Assembly: GCA_905331475.1 (NCBI GenBank)
Contig: CAJNYU010002702.1
Location: 62,001 to 126,000 of the forward strand
Length of the DNA: 64,000 nt
Direction of reading: 5' to 3'
Origin: Rotaria socialis
Taxonomy: Eukaryota; Rotifera; Eurotatoria; Philodinida; Philodinidae
A program made the translations under genes and the position numbers. Shown here in pieces: positions 42,071 to 54,456 of this stretch. A model generated the notes under the pieces. It did no database searches. It was not told the DNA's origin and worked only from the letters and a program-made list of their open reading frames with translations. The stretch's first letter is position 1, and the number at the start of each line of letters is the position of its first letter.

Positions 42071-42558
42071 TTTTGCGTAACTCATCAAATTCTTGATGGA
42101 CTGCGTTCATCTTCGAACTCGACTGAGATATTGATGAGATCATTCTGTGTACAAAATTTCATGACAATTGGATGAGGCTTTCAAAAGTTATTATGCTAAT
42201 GGCCGGACGGCCGGACAGACACACTGACCGAATCCAGTGTACTCACTTTTTTTGAGTACACAACAACTGAGTCGATTTATATATGTTGTGAATAATTCTA
42301 AAAAAAAAAGTTTTTTTTTGAAAAAATCCCCTGTACCCCCCCTCAGGGATGGTCTAGTCAATAATGACAATTTTTTCGATAACTCAGCCATTTCTTCACA
42401 GATTGCTTTCATCTTCGAACTCGACTGAGATATTGATGAGATCATTCTGTGTACAAAATTTCATAACAATTGGATGAGGCTTTCAAAAGTTATCGTGTTA
42501 ACGGACGGCCGGACACACTGACCGAATCTAGAGTGTACTCATTTTTTTGGAGTACACA
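42071..42558. repeat. Two direct copies of a ~190-bp interspersed repeat
   Basis: Copy 1 spans about 42071-42262 and copy 2 about 42371-42558. Shared blocks include TTCATCTTCGAACTCGACTG, the run GAGATATTGATGAGATCATT, TTGGATGAGGCTTTCAAAAG, a CGGACGGCCGGACA motif and a terminal palindrome of the type GAGTGTACTCA-T(n)-GAGTACAC. The copies are most alike in their centre and right end. No coding frame persists. The terminal hairpin and GC-rich core suggest a short non-autonomous mobile element present elsewhere in the genome. Confidence 0.75.
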
Positions 42559-43491
42559 AAAAGTAAGTCGTATCGTCATTAATATAATTAGTTGGTATAG
42601 GTCATTTATTTCAGCAATACGTTTCAATGATATTGAACACTTGAGATTTTCAAAATGATAGAAATATACATAATTGGATCTAGAATAAGAAACAGCGTGC
42701 GAGACATTGCTAATAGCGAATATTGTACACTACAGAGAACAATATTCTATCAAATAGTCATATTGCGTTGTCTTCATTTTAAATATGAAAAGGGTAGAGC
42801 GAAGTTGTTCGACAACAGTTTTCATTAGTCGATAGAAAATTCAACATTTATCAACTCTATTTTACTTGGTAAGGTAATGATGAAATCTCACATATTTACA
42901 TCCAATAAAATGAATATAGTAATTATTTAGGAATCGAAACAATTTTTTAATCGGCGTTTTCATGTGAAATAAAAACAGCTGCAAGACGAACGAAATAGTT
43001 ACTATTATTCGATTAAAATTTGTTTAATTACAGACAATTATGAGCTTTTCTCAATGCCATTTTTATCAGCTTATCTATATGAAGATAGAGAAGATTTATA
43101 AAAAATATTGATAATCGATGCCTATGTCTATTCTATTCAAAAAGTTATATTGCTCTGAATACATTGATTTACACAACAGTACTCTTGTTTTTCTTTATTG
43201 GTATTGCAGAACAGTACGAATTTGAACGAAATTGCTGGTGTTTACCAATGCACTATTCTGACGATCGATGCTTTCCACTAATAAATATTAATAATATTGG
43301 TATGTGAGTCAAATTATAGTGAGGGATTTTCATGCACGATAAGAATCTTTGTTATGTTAGAACAGTGAATAAACAAAGTCTCAATCTATGTACGACTAGA
43401 CTAATATTCTGGCATAAGAAAATCTGACATTTACGTTAGTATTGTATTTTATTTGAAACAAACAAAATTTATTATATGAAAATAAATATTT
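42559..43491. other. Intergenic DNA downstream of the F-box gene
   Basis: AT-rich sequence without coding signal. The 3' UTR of the minus-strand F-box gene lies at its right end. Confidence 0.4.
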
Positions 43492-44475
43492 TCATGCAAC
43501 ACGATGAAATCGAAAACGATAACTTAGTGAAGTATCGTTGCTACACAGTGACGAAATAATACGTTTTCCTGATACTTGTAATCGTTTAGCACTTAAATCA
43601 CAAGGTCGAATATAAAATTGATTTTCATCATCAGTTTTTTCAAAAGTAAACGTTGAACATGAACGTAATGATTCTTTTCTATGTGTTGAAAGAATAGATG
43701 AAGATATCCAACGCTCTTCATCTTCATAAGGTATTGAAACTGTTAAAGGGCATTGTGTTTGTTCATGATTTAATTTATATTCGAGTGAACATTGATCATT
43801 ATCAATTTGTTTTATAAAAAATATGCATTCACGATGACGTTTCATGGGCATTATACATAAATCATCTTTACTATCTGTTAACCATTCACCAGTTAATATA
43901 GATTCAATCATGTATAAACCATTCGAAAGATAATCACTTTCAGAATATCGTTTTAATAAAATAAGATCATTCATGGACGATAAATGCAATCTAAGCGATG
44001 ACCCTATTGGAATCCTATGAAATTTTCCATTTGCAGATTTATCAAGTAAACGAAGACTAATTTGTTCGCCGACAATTTCATCGTTAAACATAAAAGTTAA
44101 GGATATAAGTTGATCATGAATTAAATAAGCTGCATAGCGACGAATATCTTCTTTTTCAGAACAACAATAGATAGTCAGTTTGTCTAAATTAGGACAATAA
44201 ATTTGTACAAACTTAATATAAGTCCAAAAACAATGTGGATAACCAATTGATAAATAACGGAGATTCATTCCAATTAAGGGTAAACCAGTTGATAAACAGT
44301 ATTGAAAAATAATATGACTATTTATTTTTGTTAAATCAAATTGTTTTACAATAAAATATTTTACAATTAATGTGAAATTATTATTCAATTCTAAGAATGA
44401 ATAAACAATGTCATGTTTATGAAGATATTTAAATATAAGATAAATTATTTCGGGTGGTAAATTATACAAAAACAT
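43492..44475 (-). CDS. F-box domain protein, single exon
   Basis: An uninterrupted 327-residue frame with ATG at 44475. The N-terminus (LPPEIIYLIFKYLHKHDIVY, residues 5-24) fits an F-box, the Skp1-binding motif of SCF ubiquitin ligases. It is followed by a stretch resembling the leucine-rich central part of other F-box proteins (SHIIFQYCLSTGLPL; LRYLSIGYPHCFWTY; CPNLDKLTIY). The C-terminal half is not a domain I recognise. A role as a substrate adaptor is family knowledge; the substrate is unknown. No introns are present, unlike most genes in the window. It lies alone in about 11 kb of gene-poor DNA. F-box proteins of this style are numerous in bdelloids. Confidence 0.75.
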   Translation of the reverse strand: MFLYNLPPEIIYLIFKYLHKHDIVYSFLELNNNFTLIVKYFIVKQFDLTKINSHIIFQYCLSTGLPLIGMNLRYLSIGYPHCFWTYIKFVQIYCPNLDKLTIYCCSEKEDIRRYAAYLIHDQLISLTFMFNDEIVGEQISLRLLDKSANGKFHRIPIGSSLRLHLSSMNDLILLKRYSESDYLSNGLYMIESILTGEWLTDSKDDLCIMPMKRHRECIFFIKQIDNDQCSLEYKLNHEQTQCPLTVSIPYEDEERWISSSILSTHRKESLRSCSTFTFEKTDDENQFYIRPCDLSAKRLQVSGKRIISSLCSNDTSLSYRFRFHRVA

Positions 44476-47253
44476 TAATGAGTTAATAATTGCACGGATA
44501 TAACCGAGAACATAAAAAATTTTAAATGAATTTTTTGTAAGTTGATACCGCTTGAGAAAAGAAACGAAGAAAAGTAAATAGAATTCTACTAGGAGTACTG
44601 ATAACTTTCATGTGACGTGGATATTTATTCTTATTTAAGTCCAAAATAAGAAATAAATACATCTCTATACAAAGACCTTGAAGTTCAATGTCAAATTTCA
44701 GCATTTGAAAAAAGTTATTTTCGATCAATTAATAAAAATACGTTGCTTTCTCTAAATATTTTATGCGTTTTTCTGAGTGAGTATAACCTTTGTTGAGTAA
44801 AAACACCCAATTACAACATTTCATGCCATATGGCGAGTAAATATAATAAAAATCCGGACCAAAACATTTGTCGAAATATTTTTATTTTAATAGTGTTTTC
44901 TACGATAAAAATAAATGACAGTTAGAGAAGAAAAAACATGGCCCCATAATACGTTTTCTAGGAACCGGGAAATTACCAATGTCTCTCGGATTATTGCATG
45001 AATTCTTTTTGCAATTATATATTATTATTATTTGTTTTGAGATATGAGCAATAAAATATTCAGTATCAAGATGGGTCTACTAGAGAGCCCATCACATTAG
45101 ACAGTGCGATTATTGCTTGAATTTAAAATTTTAACATTTTCAGGACATTTTATTCCAAGCTATTTCATCTAAATGTTTACAACTAAAAGAAAAGAGTTTT
45201 TCTTTTGAAATGGTACTGATTGAAAATAATTTTAATTCCTGGAAAACTGACAAATAAATATTCTTCACATATCTTCAATGTAGGATTTCGTTTATTTCTT
45301 TCGGAAATCATCGAAAACAGGAATCTAAACAATATATAGACTATTCATGAACGGCGATATCAAAACATACTTAATTTGACTGCAACGATTGAAAGAATTT
45401 GTAGGCTATTTATTTCCTGTCTGTACAATAAACATATGATAATATCGGCAGGGTTTATTACAATATAGATAAATATCGTAATGTAGAGCTTTGACGATGT
45501 GACTGCAATTGAATCTACTAAGGTTTCGACATTATAATGAATTTAACAAGTTCCGTTAGTCGTATGAATAGAACTTAACATACGAAAATCTTAGATTATA
45601 ATAATACAGGGATTCAGATTGTCTTATACGTTGAAAATGTACTCCTTTACTCTGCAGCATACTGTTTGAAATCTTATAGCTGAGCAACAGAATTAATATT
45701 CGCAGAATATTTTTCTAGATATTTACGCTAATATCATAACCTTACAGCACAACAATAATTAGGTAAAATTATTCTACAAATTAGTACACTCTCTAAACAA
45801 TTAACACAAGGAAGATATTTTATGTGATTTCTGGTATTGATGATGTATTGACATAAAATGAATAAATACGGTCGACATGCATACTCAACAGCAACAACTA
45901 AAAATAACCGACTATTCAGATACTTATCAGTGCTTCAATTTCTTAGTGAATTACATAATATTATCACAGTAAAATTTACCAGCGCTAAAGATTACCTTAG
46001 TTAAAATTTCAAACTTCTTTGAATCCTTAAACTAAGAAAAATCTCATGCAAATTGAAGCTCAGGATTCGTTGGAGTTTTAAACGTCAAACTCACATAAAT
46101 TCGTAGGCCTAGATAAAAGTAGTTAGTTGATGGTGTCAAATCAAGTATACGCTTAGAGTTTTGCACTATTAGAATAGCAAACTTTTGTAATCTCTATCGA
46201 ATGCATGATTCTAGAATAAGAAAATATCGGTTGTTCACGGAAATTAACAGTGACCAACATGAACCTACAGTATCATGTGTTTATTGCATAGTCCGGCTAT
46301 AAATGAGTCGCAAATTCTTTCAATGGCATTTCAAAAGAAAAAATTCTTTTTAATTGAAACCATTTAAACGAAATAGCTGTAAATAAAATGTTATTTAAAT
46401 GTTAAAACTTAAAATTCAACCATTGATAAAATAACTGTAGTGCAATCAACTCTCGGCCGAGAGACTCGTTATTCGGATAACCTATTAGAACGCCATCTCA
46501 ATGTTTATCATATGAATTCCTCATAGCAGAACTATCCTTCATAGTTTCTCTGGTTTTTGAACTGATTTCTTGTATTTCTCAACATTTGATTACACTTGTC
46601 AATTCACATGATATACTTTCATGTGATTTTAAAATTGTGTACGAGATGAAGAAAAATGATATTTTATTGCCTAAGAATATCAATAAGGTAAATTCAAGAA
46701 ACAGCAATATAATACGAAACTACCACTGAAATTTTGAATATCCATAGCCTGATGACATACTATGTGGATTAAAGATTTACCATAAGTATTCATAAAAGGA
46801 AAATCAGCTGATTTTTTTCTTATTCTTTCTCATTTTCACATGTACATGCAATCAAAGTTTTTCTATGGTATACTCATATACAAATTGCTCTATGCATAAA
46901 AAAATTAAGTTTTTTTCTTCATGTTCGTTTCTTGGTCTTCTTAAGCATCAAAGTAAAATAAATGTTATCTTTATTACCCTCTATAGATAGAAACGATGTG
47001 TATCAACCACATTATTGACTTATATATATATTTATACGTGGCTTTGTGTTTCTTTTTTGATAATCTGCAAATTCTTTTTTTATCATAAACTTAATGTAAT
47101 GATCTTTATAGGCTTTTCTATTTGCATAATCTTGAACCCTAGATAAATTTATTCGATAAAGAAGTATATAAAGATGTGAATATCTGATTTTTGTATTTGT
47201 CTGCTCGCTTCGTTGCACAATCCATACATACCAATATAATTCAAAACTCTTCA
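44476..47253. other. Gene-poor DNA between the F-box gene and FABP paralogue 1
   Basis: About 2.8 kb of AT-rich sequence. No gene or repeat with clear ends was seen. A TATA-like box for the downstream FABP gene lies at 47165-47173. Confidence 0.45.
47165..47173 (+). promoter_or_regulatory. TATA-like box upstream of FABP paralogue 1
   Basis: TATATAAAG, 81 bases before the ATG. FABP paralogue 3 has TATAAAA at a similar distance, which supports a functional role. Confidence 0.5.
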
Positions 47254-47846
47254 ATGGCTACTAGTGGTATTCAAGCACTCAATGGTACTTGGGAGTACGT
47301 ATGTATCAAGTCAATTGTATTGTTTTAAATTTAGTATGTTAATTTTTCTAAAAAATAGGTTGATGGTGAAAACTTTGATGAATATATGAAAGAAATTGGT
47401 GTTGGACTTACGACACGTTTGGCAGCTAGAAGTATCAAACCAAGTTTAATTATTAGTGAAAATGGTGGTAAATGGACTGTACGATCGGAAAGTTCAGTTA
47501 AGACAACATCCTATGACTTTACACCTGGTGTTGAATTCGCTGAAACTACAGCTGATGGACGCGACGTTAAAGTATAGTTTAAGCGATACATTACTACAGA
47601 TTATTGTTTGTGTACTTTTTTAATAGTCAACCATCAAATTCGAAGGTCAAAAATGGGTTCATACAACCATTGATAAAAATGGAAAAAAATCAGTAGTTAT
47701 ACGCTATGTTGATGATAAAGGCCAACAAATGATTGTAAGTCATATTGCAGACTTTCTCTTGTCCTATTTTTAGTGAATAATATCTTTCACGATAGGATAT
47801 GGAATGTGGTTCAGTAAAAGCTCGTCGTTGGTATAAACGTGCTTAA
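47254..47846 (+). CDS. Fatty-acid-binding protein paralogue 1
   Basis: A small cytosolic beta-barrel carrier of fatty acids or other lipids. Exons 47254-47298, 47359-47571, 47627-47734 and 47796-47846 give 138 residues, all introns phase 0. Family hallmarks: GTWEY...NFDEYMKEIGVG at the N-terminus, IKP followed by ENGGKWTVRSES, the FTPGVEFAETTADGRDVK turn, and the C-terminal ECGSVKARRWYKRA, in which the Arg-x-Tyr pair corresponds to the carboxylate-binding residues of animal FABPs. Introns 2 and 3 lie at the same places as in vertebrate FABP genes; intron 1 is about nine codons earlier. An AATAAA overlaps the stop codon. The closest relative in the window is paralogue 3. Confidence 0.93.
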
Positions 47847-47850
47847 TAAA
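47845..47850 (+). promoter_or_regulatory. Polyadenylation signal overlapping the stop of FABP paralogue 1
   Basis: AATAAA begins inside the TAA stop codon (47844-47846). The 3' UTR would be very short if it is used. Confidence 0.4.
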
Positions 47851-50800
47851 ACGTTTTACAAGCAAATCAAGACGTCTGTTATTAAACATCGGTTTTGCTC
47901 ATAAATGAACTCTATAGTTTTGTCCTAATCATCAAAAGAAACGTTAAATATGCTGAATAGATAGTTTTTTCGTATTTTGAAATCATTATTATGAGATAAT
48001 AAACTATGAAATCAAGAACTAAGCTATGTATATTTTTCATAGATGAATGATGATGTGGGTGTTTTAAGAAAAATACGAAAAATTCTTTCGATACTAGTAT
48101 CAATATTTTGATTATCGAATAACCAAATAAAGTATCTCTACATGTTTTACAGGATATAGACATCCTACGAATTCGTATTTATACCATATTATGCAATAAA
48201 ACAACTCTGAGGAATAGAAAAAAAATATTTAACACAACAATCAAATTAACGAAATAGGATGATTGTATGTAACAGGTTTTCTTCTGTATTCAATATGAGT
48301 TTTATTTTAGTTTATGTTTTGCTTTATGTAATACGATAAATGAGCTTACTTAATCTATGCAACATGAAAACTTACAGCAAATGTTTCTTAATATCTTAAA
48401 ATATAATTCTCCTTTGATTAAGAATAAAGTAGAGATTAAAAATACTAAATGTTCTTCACACAAATGAAGGAATTCATTTCATTGCTTCATTCGTTTACTT
48501 TTGACAGTGTACTAACATCACTTCTATTGATGACATCGGTTAAACGTGACAGAATAGAACCGTAACAATACGGGTGAAGCATCGATTTGTTTTGCAAACA
48601 TCGACCAATATTCGTGTAGTCTACTCTGCAGTAAATGTGACAAATCGATGAAATAAAACTGTAAAGTTATACGAATTTTACAAGCTCTTTGATTTTGAAG
48701 AATTGTTTGTTGATAAATCCTTTTAATCTGATACTTGATCAGTTTTATGGATAAATTCTACCAATAATACATCATAATAATGTTAAATGGCTTAAGGTTA
48801 AATCTTGATTTATAAAGAATATTCTTCGCACTACCTATTAACATATTTTCTATGATTTGGTTTAAATAATCTTAAAAATAGATAGACCTATTTATATCCT
48901 ATGTTATAATATTTCACTAAGCTCATCATTAATTTTAAAACGAACGAGTCTTATATGAAGAATTAAAATTTCTCATGTCATCAAATATTTAACATGGTCG
49001 TTAATCGCGGATCTTAGTTTTCAGAAGAAAAATAAAAACTCAAGAATAATAAATATGTTCTATCTGTTTATTACTCTCAGTTAAACTCTTTTTCAATCCA
49101 TGAATGTAGTCTACTATTTCATTAACCATTTTTTTCTTAAAAAAATTGGCACTGGTTTGAAATCGAATGAAAGCTCGTACATCATACTACTATTTTGTAC
49201 ATTGATAAAAGGTTTTTAGTTATTTGAATAGAATAAATTCGTTGGCGAAAGGTTTATCATGACACGTTTAAAACACACTCAAGAAAAAATATACACTTAT
49301 TCTACAGTTTATTGTGTTCTTAGAATAATAAGAACTCATGAACAAGGAAACCTTACAAGATTATATGAGTTTCCAACGGGTGACAAATCCCTGTCAAAGT
49401 TTATAAAAGAAAGCAGGGTTAATGACAGGGTATAGTACAGTAATAAACTTAAAAAAGGTTTATCCAATAGCAATAAACGACGAGTGAAGGTTTATTGTTT
49501 TCTATTTGCTTTTTACAATATTCTCCTCATCAGCAATGACACTCGCATGAATATTCTTCAATAAATTATATTCTAATATTTTCTTTCGGTGAGCGTTTTA
49601 ATCGATAATCTTGCTTGTCATATACCTATTGTGATGTCTTTTTGCCGTAGTTCTACTATTTGTTTAGAATAAGCAAAAATAAAAACAAACAGTTCAAAAA
49701 CAATTAGTTTTTTGTAAGAAAATTCAATGTTTACTTAGCCCTTTCCGGCCCGGTGTTGCCATATGACAACATTTTCCCCTAGGGGGGTACGGCAATTTTC
49801 AAACAGCGGGCCGGAAAGGGTTAGAATCGTATCTCAAATTATACTTACTTGGTACTATATTAAATAGTGAACGCTGGTTTCTATTTTCAAAAATGAAAAA
49901 ATGACGAGAAATAGCAAAAACAAAAGGCCTGTTTGCACAATCCTCCTCAAATGTAATTATGCAACAGCAGCTTTATTCATACAAGCATATGTGCTTATCA
50001 GTAGGAGCTGTTAAGTTCTTTAGATATTTATATACTGTACGTCTAGTTTTCCTTGATCAGTTCAATGAAAGAATATAGAATGACCTTAATCTTTTTACGT
50101 TTATGTTGTGAATGATTTGTATGTGAAGAAAGTAGTAAAGTTTTTATCGAGCGGTGCCATGTCAATCGTAGTAAGTTCGTATGATAGACTAAATTTAACG
50201 TTTTAATATGATTAACAATAGAGCTAGTTTATATTAAGAGTTTATACTAAGTCTGCATCTTTTTAAATGTAAAACAAAACTATAGTTTCAACGAGTATAA
50301 GCCGTATAGAATTGTATCCTACCATTTCCTATGATAAAGCATGCTTTTTTTTTCATTTTCAGAGATCCAATGTTGAAGAAAGAGTATGTCTAAAATAACA
50401 GAATCCCTTGCTTTAAATAGAACAATAATTATGATGGTGTTTCATAAAGAATCGAGTCAAGTTTAGTTCCAACATATTCTTTAACAATGTAATTTGTCTT
50501 CAGTTAGCGTTTCTTTCGTCCATTCAATTGATTTATACGAGTGTACCTATCTGTAAGGAATACGTATAAAATCTGCTTCATGCCAACATCTGAAAAATTT
50601 CTTCCATTTGATTATGAATAATCTATTAAAGAAATAATTTTCACAAGCAGAAACCTTTTATTTTATAGCTACATTATATCGGAATTTTGTGGTCTTTTTT
50701 CAGCGAAATCATCTATTTTTGAATAAAAACTTGCTTTCTGGCTGTAAGTTTTGACAGAAAGCGGACGGTAAGTACATATATATATATATAAACACGTCAA

Positions 50801-51323
50801 ATACAGCATACTTATTATTTTTTATATGACAAAAAAAGACAAGAGTTCGTTTTGTTTTTGTATAATAATTCTCTTATTTTGTGTTGTAAATAAGTCGAGC
50901 CGAGAAATCGTAGTGCATATTCGATAATATTTCTTAGTGACTATGTCTCACGTGTGACAGAAGAAACCATGATTTTATATTCTTTGCCGCGCTAGGTCGC
51001 CGCTTAACTATCCGTCAGTAATATTTTTTTTCTTGTTCCTTTTGTTCATAATAGCGACGACTATCTACGTTGAGTCTAAGACTATGTGAATATTCATAAA
51101 TGTTTCTCGTCATTTTTTAGCCAATTACAAAAACGCAGCTGCCTTTTTTTTTTATCTAATTTACCATACTTTTTTTCCTCTGCAAGTACATTCATATTTT
51201 CATAAGCTTCATCCTTCGGAAATTATTTTCTAATATGACGTTAGAAAAACAATTGATAGATATTTGTTTAAGTTCTTTTTTTTTAAATAGATTGTTGCTG
51301 TTCATAACTAAATAAATATAGCT
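47847..51323. other. Intergenic DNA between FABP paralogues 1 and 2
   Basis: About 3.5 kb of AT-rich DNA. The only clear feature is the miniature inverted-repeat element at 49735-49824. A (TA)n run lies near 50778-50790. No coding sequence was found. Confidence 0.5.
49735..49824. mobile_element. Miniature piggyBac-like element with TTAG target-site duplication
   Basis: An 82-bp element (49739-49820) with perfect 14-bp terminal inverted repeats, CCCTTTCCGGCCCG and CGGGCCGGAAAGGG, flanked on both sides by TTAG. Its GC-rich ends stand out in the surrounding AT-rich DNA. CCCTTT ends with a 4-bp TTAN duplication are typical of the piggyBac superfamily, which normally uses TTAA; the family call is inference. 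The interior holds a near-palindrome (GTTGCCATATGACAAC). It is far too small to encode anything. Confidence 0.75.
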
Positions 51324-51938
51324 ATGGCTAACACTACTATTGAAGCACTGAAAGGAAGCTGGGACCATGTATATATATGAGATTTGTTATTTTTCAGTAT
51401 TTTAATCTACCTTATTTGTTTTTCTCATAAATCAGGTTGATGATGACAATTTTGACGAATTTATGAAAGAACTTGGTGTTGGATGGGCAATGCGTATGGC
51501 AGCCAAAGCAGTAAAACCTCATCTTATTATTAACGAAAATAATGGGAAATGGACTATAAAATCAGAGAGTACGTTCAAAACGGTTTCTTACGAGTTTACA
51601 CCAGGTGTTGAGTTTGATGAAACAACACCTGATGGTCGTGACGTTAAAGTATGTATCAATTGATATTGTCCACGGGAATCCGATAGTTTGTATTGGTCTA
51701 TTCCTTTTGTTTTAGACAACTATTACATTTGAAGGTAATAAATGGATAAGCACGACAATTGATAAAAATGGTAAAAGATCTATTGTTACACGATATGTCG
51801 ACGATAATGGTCAACACATCATTGTAAATCATCTTTTTTATGTTTACTTGCTTCTAATACAAGATATGATTCTTTTGATGGTAGGAAATGGAATGTGGCT
51901 CAGTTAAAGCTCGGCGTTGGTATAAACGTGTTCAATAG
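51324..51938 (+). CDS. Fatty-acid-binding protein paralogue 2
   Basis: Same family and exon plan as the other two copies. Exons 51324-51368, 51436-51648, 51716-51823 and 51885-51938 give 139 residues, all introns phase 0. It is the most divergent copy: it reads GWAMRMAAKAVKPH where the others read GLTTRLAARSIKP, and it ends RWYKRVQ instead of RWYKRA. The carboxylate-binding Arg-x-Tyr region and the EFDETTPDGRDVK turn are intact, so it should be functional. Introns are in the same codon positions as in the other copies, showing all three come from duplication of an intron-containing ancestor. Confidence 0.93.
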
Positions 51939-53352
51939 ATAAACACCATTATAGGTCTTCATATTACTTTGAACTATATTTTCTTGCTTAATGTTAGTTC
52001 TATTGGCTCATAAATTTTGTTCGTGTTAGTAAAGAAAAACAAAAAAAAATATATACGAGAAATTCTCAAATGTTCTATCAATCAACTTCTTTGTCTTTTG
52101 TATTACAATGTTGAATTTTCTAAAGTAAAAATAACCCACATACTTAGCTTGATGAATAATAAAAATAATTATACTAAATTTTGGACTGAAATTTCTGAAG
52201 CCTATGTTACATTGGAAAATACAATTTTAGAATAGACTTTCAAATGGATTTTTCAAAGACGCTTCTTTGATTGACTTTACAAAGCGGTCAATACTATCAA
52301 TGGCAATAATTATCCGTTGTTTTAACTTGTTATAGTTGTTTCAAATAACATTTAAATAGTTTTCAAGATATATATTACCTGTTGTGATAGTTGGAATATA
52401 GAAATAATAGCCTTGATGCCAATATGAAATGAACAAACAATCCCATCTGCGACCAGTTCAATAAATCTCTTCATTGGAATTCTCTAACTATATAGTTCAT
52501 TCTCGTCTAGAAATACTTATCGTATTTTCATGGATCTAAGTCAAAATGACAGCTTTTGGAAATATAAGTAGTATATCTTCAAACGATTACTTTTAAATTC
52601 TAAATGGGAATTATGATCACATTTTTTTCTCGTAAATTGTTCGCCAAGTAAAAATTTGTTCGACTTTAATATATGCATTATATAATGAACCCCGTACTGT
52701 ATACAATACTAGAATATACTCTTTGATCAATGAATTGTTTTTGTAGAGATGTTTTATTTCACTGAACTTGTCCAAATTCTCGTCTCACGCGAACGTGATT
52801 TTGTGGTACATTTTACATGTTTAATTCGTATAGATGGCTTTGTATTCTATTTTCTTCAGTTTCATTTGAACTAAATTCATGGAGACTTTTATGACAGCGT
52901 ATTTCAGACTCAGTTCATTTGTGCTCGTAAAAAATTTGTTCTTAATTATTATTCGGATGTCGTGATCAGAATACAAAAATTTGCTTTTATACATTTTCAT
53001 AATAGGTTATTGATCTCATTTCACTAATTCTTTCCTTCTATTATGAAATCAAAGGACAAAATAATATTTATTTCCGTAGCTTCTTCATGACCTTACTTTT
53101 AGCTAATTACTTTTATGTAATGTTTGTATATTGTTATCAATAGCATCAGACTGATTTAGCATTTTCGTTGGGGTCATGAGATATAAAAAATTTTGATACC
53201 AAGAATTTTTCCATGTAAAATTTCGTTGGCAATTTCAAACGTGTGTTAGTGAATTTTGCATATCAGTATATTGCATATAATCTAAGTAGTACATCTGTCT
53301 GATGAAATATCAATTCCCAATAATGTATATAGAACGTTGTGTTAGATTTAGA

Positions 53353-53585
53353 ATTGGATTCAAGGGGGAAACGGTGGACTTTTGGACTTGAAGTTACTTT
53401 GACCTACTTTAAGCTATTTCAAGTAATTTACTTTCACCTACTTTTCGACTTCACATTTACTTGAAGTTATCTGAAGTTACTTGTTCTAACTTGGTGCTAC
53501 TTGAGTGATACTTTTAGCTACTTCAAGTAGTGTACTTTGACGTACTTTTGTACTTCAAGTCCACTGTTTCTCCTTTGATTGGATT
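53353..53585. mobile_element. hAT-like MITE with perfect 8-bp target-site duplication
   Basis: A 217-bp element (53361-53577) with inverted ends CAAGGGGGAAACGGTGGAC and, on the opposite strand, CAAAGGAGAAACAGTGGAC. It is flanked on both sides by the same eight bases, ATTGGATT (53353-53360 and 53578-53585). An 8-bp duplication and ends starting with CA plus a G-run are characteristic of the hAT superfamily. The interior is built of repeated CTTGAAGT / ACTTCAAG words on both strands. No transposase is present, so it would move only with an autonomous relative elsewhere. Confidence 0.85.
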
Positions 53586-53972
53586 TCATAGTATAATCTG
53601 ATTTTGCCAAATTGTGTTTATTCAATTATATAGACAAAAAATAAAGAACTTTACATAGAAATAAATAATAGTAAATGTAGAAGTAACACTTTCTTCCTTA
53701 ATTTCACGTGTCAGTTACAAAAATATGTATACAACATTCCTTACATCACACCATGCTTTGAAGCAACTCAAATACGTATTTTACATGGAAAATCATTGTT
53801 TTAATGATCGTACATGATTTCGTTGATATAATGAATATTAGATGGTAATGCTACATGTTGACTCTAATCACCATGGCCTTGATATAATACCTTCTTCATA
53901 GCTTCTCTTACATACAAGAAATGGTTTCAGTCGGATAATATTCTGCTGCTGTCTAATGTTGGGATTGGTATG

Positions 53973-54184
53973 ATGGAAAAAGGAAGAAAGGAAAAATATC
54001 GAAAGGGAAAAATGTCGAAAATAAAAATATCGAAAACAAAATTAATACGAATGTAGATGGATAGAAATGCTGAAAACGAGAGTATTTTGAAGTACAAGTC
54101 TCCCTCAACCTCAATTCAATCTTGCATGGTCATTTTCACCTCATATTTTTGTTTTCGACATTTTTATTTTCGATATTTTTCCAT
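53973..54184. mobile_element. Inverted-repeat element with AAATATCGAAA-type ends
   Basis: The left part (about 53973-54043) contains GGAAAAATATCGAAA, GAAAAATGTCGAAAATAAAA and ATATCGAAAACAAAA. The right part (about 54142-54184) is its reverse complement, ending in TTTTTCCAT. The left end carries a second ATCGAAAG unit, so the repeat is imperfect. No coding capacity and no clear target-site duplication. Consistent with a MITE or a decayed foldback. Confidence 0.55.
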
Positions 54185-54456
54185 CCATTCGTTGGATTTG
54201 AATGATTCTCAAAGTGCTGAATTTAGTGTTTTGGTCTTGAAAATCTTTCTATCAGAAATGGTCATTGAGTACATGGTTTCATTTATAAATACAAATTAGC
54301 AGAATAATGCAAATAATTTTCCAATGGAAATATCTATTACAACTGAATATTGAATCATAAACAATTAATATTTCTTCCTCTTTTTTATTTTGCTGTAATA
54401 GTATAAAGATTTTTAAATTACATATTGTTATTGAAACAATCAGCATAGAATTGAAT

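Larger units (their letters stand above)
51939..54456. other. Intergenic DNA with two small mobile elements
   Basis: Between FABP paralogue 2 and the F-box/LRR fragment. It holds the hAT-like element at 53353-53585 and an inverted-repeat element near 53973-54184, both listed separately. Small frames (52017-52235, 54057-54299) look like chance. Confidence 0.5.

Noticed and set aside
50770-50795. Alternating TA run as a regulatory element
   Set aside because: A simple repeat of about 12 bases; similar runs occur elsewhere in the window (for example 61112, 62930) without associated genes.
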